From: Nansenia antarctica
Lineage: Eukaryota > Chordata > Actinopteri > Argentiniformes > Microstomatidae
Assembly: GCA_963989245.1 (NCBI GenBank)
Contig: OZ022345.1
Coordinates: 23,384,696 to 23,448,695, forward strand
Length of the DNA: 64,000 nucleotides
Direction: 5' to 3'
Below the pieces are notes generated by a model. It saw only the letters and a program-made list of their open reading frames with translations, searched no databases and was not told where the DNA came from. Shown in pieces: positions 10,689 through 21,465 of this stretch. Numbering within the stretch: position 1 is the stretch's first letter; each line of letters opens with the position of its first letter. Both the position numbers and the translations under genes were made by a program.

Positions 10689-13362
10689 GTGAGATACCAG
10701 GCTAGATGTTGAATACAGGTGAGATACCAGGCTAGATGTTGGATACAGGTGAGATACCAGGCTAGATGTTGGATACAGGTGAGATACCAGGCTAGATGTT
10801 GGATACAGGTGAGATACCAGGCTAGATGTTGAATACAGGTGAGCTACCAGGCTAGATGTTGAATACAGGTGAGATACCAGGCTAGATGTTGGATACAGGT
10901 GTGATACCAGGCTAGATGTTGAATACAGGTGAGATACCAGGCTAGATGTTGAATACAGGTGTGATACCAGGCTAGATGTTGGATACAGGTGAGATACCAG
11001 GCTAGATGTTGAATACAGGTGAGATACCAGGCTAGATGTTGAATACAGGTGAGATACCAGGCTAGATGTTGGATACAGGTGAGATACCAGGCTAGATGTT
11101 GGATACAGGTGAGATACCAGGCTAGATGTTGAATACAGGTGAGATACCAGGCTAGATGTTGGATACAGGTGAGATACCAGGCTAGATGTTGGATACAGGT
11201 GAGATACCAGGCTAGATGTTGGATACAGGTGAGATACCAGGCTAGATGTTGAATACAGGTGTGATACCAGGCTAGATGTTGAATACAGGTGAGATACCAG
11301 GCTAGATGTTGGATACAGGTGAGATACCAGGCTAGATGTTAAATACAGGTGAGATACCAGGCTAGATGTTGGATACAGGTGAGATACCAGGCTAGATGTT
11401 GGATACAGGTGTGATACCAGGCTAGATGTTGGATACAGGTGAGATACCAGGCTAGATGTTGGATACAGGTGAGATACCAGGCTAGATGTTGAATACAGGT
11501 GAGATACCAGGCTAGATGTTGGATACAGGTGAGATACCAGGCTAGATGTTGGATACAGGTGAGATACCAGGCTAGATGTTGAATACAGGTGAGATACCAG
11601 GCTAGATGTTGGCTACAGGTGAGATACCAGGCTAGATGTTGGATACAGGTGTGATACCAGGCTAGATGTTGGATACAGGTGAGATACCAGGCTAGATGTT
11701 GGATACAGGTGAGATACCAGGCTAGATGTTGGATACAGGTGAGATACCAGGCTAGATGTTGGATACAGGTGTGATACCAGGCTAGATGTTGGATACAGGT
11801 GTGATACCAGGCTAGATGTTGGATACAAGTGAGATACCAGGCTAGATGTTGGATACAGGTGAGATACCAGGCTAGATGTTGAATACAGGTGTGATACCAG
11901 GCTAGATGTTGGATACAGGTGAGATACCAGGCTAGATGTTGAATACAGGTGAGATACCAGGCTAGATGTTGAATACAGGTGAGATACCAGGCTAGATGTT
12001 GGATACAGGTGAGATACCAGGCTAGATGTTGGATACAGGTGAGATACCAGGCTAGATGTTGAATACAGGTGAGATACCAGGCTAGATGTTGGATACAGGT
12101 GAGATACCAGGCTAGATGTTGGATACAGGTGAGATACCAGGCTAGATGTTGGATACAGGTGAGATACCAGGCTAGATGTTGAATACAGGTGTGATACCAG
12201 GCTAGATGTTGAATACAGGTGAGATACCAGGCTAGATGTTGGATACAGGTGAGATACCAGGCTAGATGTTAAATACAGGTGAGATACCAGGCTAGATGTT
12301 GGATACAGGTGAGATACCAGGCTAGATGTTGGATACAGGTGTGATACCAGGCTAGATGTTGGATACAGGTGAGATACCAGGCTAGATGTTGGATACAGGT
12401 GAGATACCAGGCTAGATGTTGAATACAGGTGAGATACCAGGCTAGATGTTGGATACAGGTGAGATACCAGGCTAGATGTTGGATACAGGTGAGATACCAG
12501 GCTAGATGTTGAATACAGGTGAGATACCAGGCTAGATGTTGGCTACAGGTGAGATACCAGGCTAGATGTTGGATACAGGTGTGATACCAGGCTAGATGTT
12601 GGATACAGGTGAGATACCAGGCTAGATGTTGGATACAGGTGAGATACCAGGCTAGATGTTGGATACAGGTGAGATACCAGGCTAGATGTTGGATACAGGT
12701 GTGATACCAGGCTAGATGTTGGATACAGGTGTGATACCAGGCTAGATGTTGGATACAAGTGAGATACCAGGCTAGATGTTGGATACAGGTGAGATACCAG
12801 GCTAGATGTTGAATACAGGTGAGATACCAGGCTAGATGTTGGAGGTGAGATACCAGGCTAGATGTTGAATACAGGTGTGATGCCAGGCTAGATGTTGGAT
12901 ACAGGTGAGATACCAGGCTAGATGTTGGATACAGGTGAGATACCAGGCTAGATGTTGGAGGTGAGATACCAGGCTAGATGTTGGATACAGGTGAGATACC
13001 AGGCTAGATGTTGGATACAGGTGAGATACCAGGCTAGATGTTGGATACAGGTGTGATACCAGGCTAGATGTTGAATACAGGTGAGATACCAGGCTAGATG
13101 TTGGGTACAGGTGAGATACCAGGCTAGATGTTGGATACAGGTGAGATACCAGGCTAGATGTTGAATACAGGTGAGATACCAGGCTAGATGTTGGATACAG
13201 GTGAGATACCAGGCTAGATGTTGGATACAGGTGAGATACCAGGCTAGATGTTGGATACAGGTGAGATACCAGGCTAGATGTTAGATACAGGTGAGATACC
13301 AGGCTAGATGTTGAATACAGGTGTGATACCAGGCTAGATGTTGGATACAGGTGAGATACCCT
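10681..13362 (+). repeat. 30-bp minisatellite, about 90 units, each carrying a splice-donor sequence
   Basis: Unit consensus: ggatacaggtgagataccag followed by gctagatgtt. The first unit begins in the last eight bases of the DED exon (gactacag|gtgaga), so the array is a multiplication of the exon-intron junction. The period is exactly 30 bp from 10681 to 12840 (72 units). About 18 more follow, including two 26-bp units (12841, 12957). Variants are g/a at position 2, GTGAG/GTGTG, and rare private changes (aaatac, ggctac, acaagt). Being a multiple of three and stop-free on the minus strand, it gives spurious frames of the type SHLYPTSSLV. Confidence 0.97.
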
Positions 13363-14111
13363 AACCCTCGCTTGGTCCTCCATGTTGCCTTGGTAATTTA
13401 TGCACAAAAAAGGTCGATTGAGGAATGCTGGAGACTATTTTGCCTTGCTCCTGTTCTGGGCAGCAAGAAAGAGAAATACAAAGCTAACAAATTGATTATG
13501 CTATTTTGGATGAATAATATTTCCTACTGTCTGATTTTGTAGAGGATGGATGGTAGCAGTTGGAAGGAAATAAAGAAAAATAAAAACATTTTCTTAACAT
13601 GTGTGTTGATATTGGTTTACTGCATGCTTGCTCAATTGTATGAAGATGATAATAATAATAATAATAATAATACATTAGACTTATATAGAGCTTTTCTAGA
13701 CACAGACACTTATGGATACAATATGATTGTAATAATAATAGATCAATTTATTAGCCAAATAAGATAACACCTATACAATATGTACATCAAACTGTCTGAA
13801 TATGCTACTACGAAAATAGCAGTGCTTGGCAAAATAAAATAAATGTAGACTCCCAGATTGTACAGATATTGGACAAGCATAATGATGCAGTTATAACACA
13901 CAATAAGATACCGAGGGATTCCTTACCCCTCTTAGCTATTTCAATATACAATATTTTGCATCGCCTATATAAAATACAACTATAGTCTGTACACCATTTC
14001 ATGTAAAATACAGTTGGGCAACCCGACAGTTTTAGAATGTCCCCCATCGTTTCAAATAAAATAAAGCTATAGGTTGCTTTTAACATTGATAAATAAGATA
14101 AAATAATACAA

Positions 14112-14143
<32 letters not shown>

Positions 14144-14165
14144 TATTTCGGCAACACCACTATTA
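13363..14165. other. AT-rich intron or intergenic DNA with (AAT)n and a retroposon tail
   Basis: 13647-13672 and 14116-14141 are AAT trinucleotide runs. 13670-13710 (acattagacttatatagagc) is the head of the same retroposon family as at 33050. No exon with good splice sites was recognised. Confidence 0.5.
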
Positions 14166-14673
14166 CTCAGGAGCAGTGTTGCCACAGTTACTTTGAAAAA
14201 GTATTCTGATTACTGATTACTGATTACTCCTTTAAAAAGTAATCTAGTTACTTTACTGATTACTTGATTTAAAAAGTAACTAAGTTAGATTACTAGTTAC
14301 TTTTTTAGTTACTATTGGCAGCTGCCTAGGCACCCGACCCCCCCCCCCCCCCCCCCGCAACATAAAAATGAAAACTGGTTTTGCCAAAACTCACTTTATT
14401 TTAACAGTAACTTAAATTACATAATTAAACTTTAAACAATAACTTAAAACAACAAAATAAAGAGTCTTTCTTTGCCTCACCCAACATAAATACTTGTTTT
14501 TAAACAATAAAATAAATATAATCTTTATTTAACACAGTAACTAGCAAGGAGTGGTTTCACAAAACCTAAAACCTACCCTGACCATTCAGATATGATCCTA
14601 ATATAATCCTAATCCTAAACTGGGTGAGTCTGAGTTTATCAATGAAGAGTGAACTCAGCTGTCAAGACTGGAA

Positions 14674-14753
14674 GGAGGCCATGAACACGCTATGGAGGCC
14701 ATGAACACGCTATGGAGGCCATGAACACGCTATGGAGGCCATGAACACACTAT
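14674..14753 (-). repeat. 20-bp tandem repeat, 4 copies
   Basis: Four head-to-tail copies of ggaggccatgaacacgctat (the last with one change), directly downstream of the hAT transposase stop codon. Confidence 0.95.
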
Positions 14754-16862
14754 GAGTGAAACAGTGGAAAGGGGCGAGTAAACCAGTGGTTGTATCTCAT
14801 TAACAGAAGCTTCTCAAACCTCTTGTCAGAAAGTCTGTTCCTTCTAGGCGTGAGCACCAAACCTCCCAGACTAAAGAGCCGCTCTACAGGAGCGCTAGAT
14901 GGGGTTGGAGTGTTATACTTCAAGAAAATGTTCTTAATGTTTGGATACTGATTCAGAATCTGAAGCTCATGCCCTGACCTCAAGTAGTCCATGACTTCCT
15001 TTTCTGCCGAGTAGGTCTCCTCTGGCTCCGCCTCAAAAGCAAAAAAGTCCATCTCGCCTTGGTTGGCAGTCGTGGTGGGTACACTGGCAGGGCTCTGTGC
15101 TGCAGGAGCAGTTTTGCGACATTCTGCTGTGAGAAGCTCCTTTACTTGCTCCCTCCTACCTTCATCTCTCAGCCATCGGAGTTTGAATTTTGGACAACTA
15201 GCAGCTGCGAGAAGGGCATCTTTGTTGTCCAGCACACTGGCAAAACGAGTCTGGATAGCCTGAAAGATATAATTTGATATGTTTATTATTATCTAGTTGT
15301 AGCCTATAAGGTCTATTATTTATACCTTTATTTACTAATTATGTATGCAATTAGTTTGTGCAACTGACAACCTACATACTGCAGTATGGTGTGACTCTGC
15401 TCCATGTTCATGAATAGTGCAATGAAAATGTATTTATTTATCTTTAAGATGGAACAACATAGCATACCTGCACTATGGCATCTGGAAGGCCTGCAGTCAT
15501 CTTGGATAGGGTGTCTTTCACAGCAAGGGTCTTCTGCATCAGGACTTCAAGTGTGGGCAGTAAAGTCCCATACGGACAGTCACCTTGTAGGATATCCAGT
15601 GCTATAGTTAGAGGCTTCATGACGGTACAGTACTCATGCAGGTACTGGTACTCCTGGTCTTTGAAGCACTTCACTCCCAGCTTGTTGCACAGAGTAGTCA
15701 GCTCATTCATGGGGATTTCTGCGATTCTCTTTATGGCTTCGTAAAAGGAATTCCACCTTGTGGATGTCGGTACCAGGAGCTTTCTTTTGTTAACCTCCTC
15801 CACCGTTTCTGACGCAACGGTAGATCGGCTTGCTTTCGTCCAGAGAGCTGTGCATTTTGCTGTGCTGCTCCTATACACAGCCTTGCTCTCTGGTTTGGAA
15901 GTGATGTACTTCTCCACATCACTTGTAGAAATAAGGTTGAGGGTATGTGAAGCACACCTTTGGTGCGGGGGAAGAATCAGCTGGCCATCACTATCATCCT
16001 CAGCTGATAGGATTTCTGACACATCTAAAAAAGTGACATCATCCGTGGCCTCCTCCACCGTCTCATCATCGGACTCTGTGACAGCAGGCTGATAGACTTG
16101 AAATGCCTTGACAAAGTTAGATCCATTATCTGTCACTGTTGCTACTACTTTGTTGATTAGTCCATATGAAGAGTGAATGTTTTCGATTTCTGCACCAATA
16201 ACATCATACGTGTGTCTACCGCGGATTCTCCTACACGCCAATGCAGCCTTGTTGCGGTCTAATGTGGATCTACTAATCCAGTGGAGCGTTACTCCCATAT
16301 AGCTCCTATTGTTAGCTGTCCAAATGTCCGCTGTAGTTGACACATAGTCGACCTCGTTCAGCGCAGCCTTCAGATGTTTTTCCATCTCTGCATACTCCTT
16401 CTCCAAGTACGAAGAAAAAGATGTTCTGTGAGGTAGCTCGGCATTGGTAGTAGTGGGGATCTTGTTAATGATGGCACGGAAAGAGGGCGAGTCAACTGTG
16501 TTTATGGGCAGCATTTCCTCTACAACATACCGCCCGACCAATTTATTCAACTCTCCCACACTTACAGGTTGTGATTTTGTAGGCCTACTGAAGTCCAGCT
16601 TTTGTTGCTTGAGCGGTGTGGGACCTCCCGCAGAAGTCGAGGCCGCGGTCTCTGGGACTTTCTCCGCGAGCTTGACTGTGCTGTGCAGAGATTCCAAATG
16701 TTTCTTTAAATTTGATGTTGTGGTTTTACCACAGGACAATATTTTCTTTCCAGCACAGAGTGTACAACGAACATTTATGTTCTTGTCATCCTTTGCTGAC
16801 ACAAACTCAAAATAATCCCTATATTTCCAGCTATTTAACGCATATCTCTGTTCTCGCTCCAT
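14750..16862 (-). CDS. hAT transposase with BED zinc finger (two exons, intact frame)
   Basis: Exon 1 runs 16862-15468 (465 codons). An intron follows, with donor CAG|GTATG and acceptor CTTTCAG|GC. Exon 2 runs 15259-14750 (169 codons plus stop). The junction is phase 0 (AIVQ / AIQTRF), giving 634 aa. Domains: BED-type finger at residues 33-60 (C33, C36, H55, H60); hAT catalytic core with TADIWT (D179), VTDNGSN (D245), RCASHTL (303-307) and TRWNS (368-372); C-terminal dimerisation domain with SAPVERLFSLGGLVLTPRRNRLS. Nothing in the read frame is broken. An upstream in-frame ATG at 17021 would add 53 residues; I prefer 16862 because MEREQRYAL leads directly into the finger. The enzyme would cut and paste the element in the nucleus. 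Resembles ZBED1/Ac-type hAT proteins. Confidence 0.88.
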
Positions 16863-17199
16863 TATACGCTTCTGTTTACACTGTGCAATCAGCGTGGTGA
16901 TACACGTGAGCGATTCTGCTGCACCTCGTGTTGAAAACGTGATCACTGACGTCACTCCCCAAGACGCGAGAAAAGCAATAAATGTTTGTTTACTATCGAA
17001 CATTACAAAGAAATACTGCATTTAGCCTAAGTTATGAGGTAGTAACGCAATAGTAACGCACAGTCACTCGAATAAGTAACTTTAATCAGATTACTGATTT
17101 GGAAATAGTATCGCGATAGAATACTCGTTACTGGGAAAAGTAATCAGATTAGAGTATCGCGATACTTAGTATCGCGTTACCGGCATCACTGCTCAGGAG

Positions 17200-17633
17200 A
17201 CATTCTGCTTTCTGTTTGTAGAGGAGGATTTATCTTTTTCTCCCGTGTCGGTTTCTGCTTGTTCCCTTTAGCAGAGAACAAGATGATTTAAAATGTTAAA
17301 TACATCTTCTTTGTAGTTTAAATGACAGAAAGAAAAAAAAAGAAGGAAAAAAGAAAAGTCAATTGTTGAGAGGACTGGAAGACCTGAAGGTACTGTATGT
17401 ACATCAACACTTCAGTGCATGGCTTTCTGTACAGTGCGTTCCGTTCGTGGTCGATATGCCCAGATATAAACCTCCGTCTGTCTCCAATCTTCCAATCTTC
17501 TGATTGGATGATCGTCCTTTGTCAGGGAGGGGGGGACCCCCTGAGATCCCTGTGTTCCTCTCCTCTTCTCTCTCCTCCTCTTCTCCTCTGTGGAGCCCAG
17601 CTCTTCTCTCTCCCTCTTCCAGAGCCTGGACTA
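17200..17633. other. Unassigned sequence, likely 3' UTR of the minus-strand gene
   Basis: It lies downstream of the stop codon at 17634 on the minus strand. Pyrimidine-rich on the plus strand near 17550-17630. Plus-strand open frames here are antisense shadows of the minus-strand exon. Confidence 0.35.
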
Positions 17634-18266
17634 CTACTGTTCCTCCTCCTCCTCCTGGAGCTCCTCTATGGCGTCCATCCTGGGCCTGCTCGCCTCTCCC
17701 CTGGTCGCAGGGTCGTCCTCCTCCCCCACCAGCTCGTTGGCCATCTCGTTGTCCTTCTTCTGTGAGAGAGAGAGAAGGGTAATGGTAAATGGACTGCACT
17801 TATATAGCGCCTTATTCCAAAAGCGTTTTTACAACGGCCTCTCATTCACCCGTTCACACCACACATTCACACACCAACGGCGGCAAGCTACATTAAGAAG
17901 ATGTACAACCAAAGAAGAAGAACAGCGATTGGTTGAAGAAGAGCGATTCGTTTTGTGACGCTCTGCATCAACTTCTCTGTCAGGGGTTCCATGGTTTTTT
18001 GTCTTAAGTTTACTGCAACTTACTGCTTTGTCATGTAGCTAACTGTGAAATGGTATCATTTCAGTAGAGCTAAGGGTGTCTGTGGTGTTATTTAGAGTAT
18101 ACATACATGTACTGTGTAACATGTGTTTTCCCATGTTTCCTTTAATTGTTAAAAGTTTTTCCTCACCTGTTTTTGATAGACGTACAAGGCTGCTATGGCG
18201 ACCATCGTAGACTCCCCTACGAAACCAGCCAAAAGGGATCCGACACCTAGCGTGGCCCCGTGAACA
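17634..18266 (-). CDS. Last two coding exons of an unrecognised membrane protein
   Basis: The penultimate exon is 18266-18167 (100 nt): acceptor GTTTCAG|TG, donor CAG|GTGAGG. The last coding exon is 17759-17634: acceptor CTCACAG|AA, stop TAG. The junction is phase 0. The first exon reads VHGATLGVGSLLAGFVGEST then MVAIAALYVYQKQ, one hydrophobic membrane-spanning segment. The second gives a 41-residue acidic tail starting KKDNEMANELVGEEDD and ending EELQEEEEEQ, likely cytosolic. Upstream exons beyond 18270 were not found in this window. The splice sites, codon phase and stop make this a real gene, but I do not recognise the family. It lies in opposite orientation to the DED exon at 10.4 kb and to the exons at 19.4 kb. 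Confidence 0.65.
17777..17935 (+). repeat. Retroposon (SINE-like) fragment
   Basis: Contains ctgcacttatatagcgcctt and cacccgttcacacc, a sequence class found many times in fish genomes. It lies in the intron between the two exons of the membrane-protein gene. Confidence 0.6.
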
Positions 18267-18269
18267 CTG

Positions 18270-19211
18270 AAACACAGACAGACAGACAGGCGCGTTCATC
18301 AACACTGGAGCCACTCCTGGCCAGTATATATATCTCATAAAACAAGCCAACGGTACGTACTGTACAAGGCTTACTGTAAGAAATATGTTATTGGGGAGCA
18401 ATGTATGGACAAACAAGCCTAAAATGTCATAAAAATCTGTCTTTTAGGCATAGGATATTGTTTATATTCAATATTGTGTGTCTTTGAGAAAGAGATGGAG
18501 AGAGAGAGAGAGAGCAAAGAGAACAAAAAGTACAAGTGTTGATGAGTGTTGTTATGGAAAAACAAAACATGAGTCGGAGGTGTGTGATTGTGAAATCGTC
18601 TGGCATAGATGGATGTTTTGGAGACAGATAAAACATTTATTTTCCGCTCCTGTGATTGCTGAGCTGGTCTAACTCGCTCGGTCTTGTCTCTCCTTCTGGA
18701 TGAGGTGTGAGGCAGCAGTTCCTGCTTTGTCATCGAGATTAGAAAGCCGCAGCTTTAGATAACAGCCCATTTTCCTTCACTGGAATTACTGAATGGGCTC
18801 ATCACAAGTCACATGCAGTTTGACGACAGGAATAGTTGTTTGAGAGATTCATACTTACCGTCCGGGAAATAAAACATTTTCTTTGTCACGGTGACACATA
18901 ATATGTATATGTATTTTTGTTCCTTGTCACAAGACGCAGATATATATTCGTTGTCACAGGACACAGATACAGTATATATAACCCACAACCTTAGCGTAGC
19001 TGGTAATACGCTCAAATCGGACTAATCAATCTTAACACATTGTTATTTTATGCCCTGCTGACATGCCCTCTCTCCTTACTGTCCTGTCTGTCTTCACTCT
19101 CTCTATACTAGCCAATAAAATGGAAAATAGAGTTCTCCAAAAAATAACTTAATATAACATTGTGAGAGGTGGTTAATTATATTATAGATAAAAAATGCAT
19201 TGCCTCATAAG
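18270..19211. other. Intron or intergenic sequence
   Basis: Upstream of the minus-strand exon at 18266 and before the plus-strand exon at 19364. Contains a short GA run (18497-18514) and TA-rich stretches. No further exon with good junctions was recognised on either strand. Confidence 0.4.
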
Positions 19212-19331
19212 TAGGGTTGCAGAATTCCCATAAATTTGGGAAACTTTCCGCAAAATTTCCAAAGTTTCCATAGGATTTTTCATATAAAATGAACTGAAAG
19301 TTTCCCAATCTTACGGGGATTTTGAAACCCT
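19212..19331. mobile_element. Small MITE-like element (about 120 bp)
   Basis: The left end tagggttgcagaattccc and the right end, inverted (tagggtttcaaaatcccc), pair over about 18 bp. The interior is made of tttccaaa/ggaaa-type palindromes. No clear target duplication. It ends about 30 bp before the exon at 19364. Confidence 0.55.
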
Positions 19332-19363
19332 ATTCATAATCTACCGTGTCTTTTCTCCTCCAG

Positions 19364-19658
19364 TGTTTAAGGAGCTTCAGAAGCAGTCCGGGTTCCAGAG
19401 GAAAGAGTGGCACAGGAAGCAAGGTGAGTCTCCCTTTATAAGGAATACGTCTTATAACTAGACACTGGAGGGCATGCTTGCATTTGGATATAGCCTAGTG
19501 GTCGCATATCATAATAATAGTGATCGCAAAATGAATGTGTGAAAGCATTGTGTGATCACCCTCTCTCTACCGTGTTCTTCTCTTACGTAGGTCCTCATTT
19601 CGTGGAGTATATGAGTTATGAAGTGACCCCTGAGTGCTGCGTCATCCTGAAATGCAAG
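19364..19658 (+). CDS. Two internal exons, possibly a myomesin-like Ig protein
   Basis: Exon 1 is 19364-19423 (acceptor CTCCAG, donor CAAG|GTGAGT). Exon 2 is 19591-19658 (acceptor ACGTAG, donor CAAG|GTGAGA). Phases match across the junction (G|GT). The product reads FKELQKQSGFQRKEWHRKQ then GPHFVEYMSYEVTPECCVIL and KCK. A charged helix followed by a strand pattern with a core cysteine (VILKCK) resembles the helical linker plus first Ig strands of the C-terminal myomesin repeats. That assignment is from memory of the family and weak. Clean GT-AG junctions and phase support real exons. Exons up- and downstream were not found; the next plus-strand candidates are at 61.7 kb. Confidence 0.5.
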
Positions 19659-19689
19659 GTGAGACTGAGGTACTGGGCCAGGGACAGGC

Positions 19690-20334
19690 CCAGGGGTAGA
19701 TAGGTAGATAGATAGATCCTTTTATTTAGTCAGGACAGTGCTCATTAATGAACAGTCACTTATACAGAGTATGGTGACAGTAAATATGCCGGATTTAGCT
19801 GTGAGCTAATTTGCATCCGTAGTCCTCATGACATAAAATCGTACAATAGATTAAAAAAACAACAAGAATAATGGGCAACATCACAATAGAATACTACAGG
19901 ACCATAGGGACATACATTGGTGCCGTAGAAAATAAAATGCACAGGTTAAAAGTGTGAAATAAGACGGGATACAATTAGCAGTACAGACAGCGAATGAAAT
20001 AGATAGTTCACATAGTAAAGAGGCTGTGAGCTTGAGGTTTAGGTAGTCTGTATACATGGGGTGTGCTTGGGGGTTAAAGTCAAGTGTTACAAGCAGTACA
20101 GTAGGCTTGTTTAGGCGCCTGATTGCCTGGGGAGGAAGTAGCTGTTGGTTAGCCTGGCTAGTTGGTTAGCCTGTTGGTACAATATGTTTTTGGTGGACCA
20201 TCTGGAATTAATACAAAAGCATTTAGTTCTGTTCTTTGGAAGGGCACAGTGGTTCTCAGCATCCAAGGTTGTCAATATTGATTTGTATTGAAGACACAAT
20301 TTTGCCAAAAAGCTTTTAGGTAGTCTATAATAGT
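19690..20334 (-). repeat. LINE-type 3' end, probable
   Basis: Begins with a GATA tail (19698-19716) followed by ccttttatttagtcaggaca, as in the 3' ends of fish LINEs in minus orientation. The minus-strand frame at 20308-20111 contains LPKNRTKCFCINSRW-type sequence and may be the C-terminal remnant. Family not determined. Confidence 0.35.
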
Positions 20335-20460
20335 AATATAATACTCATTTTCTATTTGTATAGCACTTTTCCTGCAAACGTTGCAGCTCAAAGTGCTCCA
20401 ATCATTATATAATCATAATTTAATTATTTAGTAATTTAAAGGCAATATCAAAAAGATGGG
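20335..20460 (+). repeat. Retroposon fragment related to 48465 and 54238
   Basis: Shares tttgtatagcacttttcctg, gcagctcaaagtgctccaat and gatgggtttttag with the copies at 48478-48600 and 54240-54320. Non-coding. Confidence 0.75.
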
Positions 20461-20808
20461 TTTTTAGACTATTTATGTTTTTAAAAGGTTTTAGGTAGTC
20501 TATTACAAGACTATTTAGGTTTAAAAGGTTTTAGGTAGTTAAATGATCAGACTATTTAGGTTTAAAAGGTTTTAGGTAGTCTACATGACAAGACTATTTA
20601 GGTTTAAAAGGTTTTAGGTAGTTAAATGATCAGACTATTTAGGTTTAAAAGGTTTTAGGTAGTCTACATGACAAGACTATTTAGGTTTAAAAGGTTTTAG
20701 GTAGTTAAATGATCAGACTATTTAGGTTTAAAAGGTTTTAGGTAGTCTACATGACAAGACTATTTAGGTTTAAAAGGTTTTAGGTAGTCTACATGACAAT
20801 ACTATTTA
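20461..20808 (+). repeat. Tandem repeat of about 41-43 bp with alternating unit types
   Basis: About eight units of agactatttaggtttaaaag followed by gttttaggtagt. They alternate between endings taaatgatc and ctacatgaca, so the true period is a dimer of about 84 bp. It grew out of the end of the retroposon fragment at 20335. Confidence 0.9.
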
Positions 20809-21041
20809 GCTTTGTTTTGCTATATGCTTATGTTTCTGACAATAACATGAAGTTACATGTGGCGTTACTGTAGAAAGCCTGTTCTCATGTCATCCTCTGT
20901 TCCATAATGAGAGGAGGATATATAACTGCAGTGAGCCAGTGTTGATGTTTAACCCAAGCCCCAGGTTGGAGATGCATTCTGGGTAATTTCCCCATTGTGA
21001 TCCAGAGGCATGGACTAATGGGGAGTCTAATACTCTAATTG

Positions 21042-21042
<1 letters not shown>

Positions 21043-21112
<70 letters not shown>
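21043..21112 (+). repeat. (GT)n microsatellite
   Basis: About 34 uninterrupted GT units; followed at 21130-21270 by a purine-rich, imperfect acagggtacaggg-type minisatellite. Confidence 0.97.
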
Positions 21113-21113
<1 letters not shown>

Positions 21114-21465
21114 ATAACCAGCCATGGTATGGCGGTAGGCGGGAGGCGGGTACAGGGGGCAGGGTAGAGAAGACAGCGGACAGGGGGCAGGGGACAGGGA
21201 CATGGACAGGATACAGGGGACAGGGTACAGGGTACAGAGGGTACAGGGTAGAGAAGACAGGGTACAGGGACACTCATCCACTCGGTCACCACAAACCACA
21301 GGCAAAACACCGGGGTTTAACTCACCAACTTCAAAATAATTCCGGAACATTCACCACCTAGAGTGCCAAGTGTTTTATGCGGTGTTTACATAGCAACAAC
21401 ACTCTGAGTGGCTACAAAATGAAGCATCATGACTGATGTATTGTGGGTGAATAAGGTCACCCGTA

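Larger units (their letters stand above)
14174..17191 (-). mobile_element. hAT transposon (3018 bp), apparently complete, TSD ctcaggag
   Basis: The ends are cagtgttgcc (left) and the inverted cagtgatgcc (right, 17182-17191), with subterminal A/T-rich blocks of the form aaaagtaat. The perfect 8-bp duplication ctcaggag lies at 14166-14173 and 17192-17199. A two-exon transposase with zinc finger, catalytic region and dimerisation domain fills the minus strand. A C homopolymer (about 20 bases at 14338-14356) and a 20-bp tandem repeat (14674-14753) lie near the 3' end of the gene. Confidence 0.95.

Noticed and set aside
10681..13362. 30-bp direct repeats as a CRISPR array
   Set aside because: Units are contiguous with no spacers, the DNA is eukaryotic, and no cas-like genes exist nearby.
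13352..13372. Telomere-like ccctaaccct at the end of the minisatellite
   Set aside because: Only about two units long and part of unique flanking sequence.
11613..13407. Minus-strand frames of repeated SHLYPTSSLV as secreted repeat proteins
   Set aside because: A 30-bp unit without stop codons is automatically open in some frame; the array derives from a splice junction on the other strand.
17397..17965. Plus-strand 122-aa frames over the membrane-protein exon
   Set aside because: They lie opposite spliced minus-strand exons and have low-complexity leucine/serine content.
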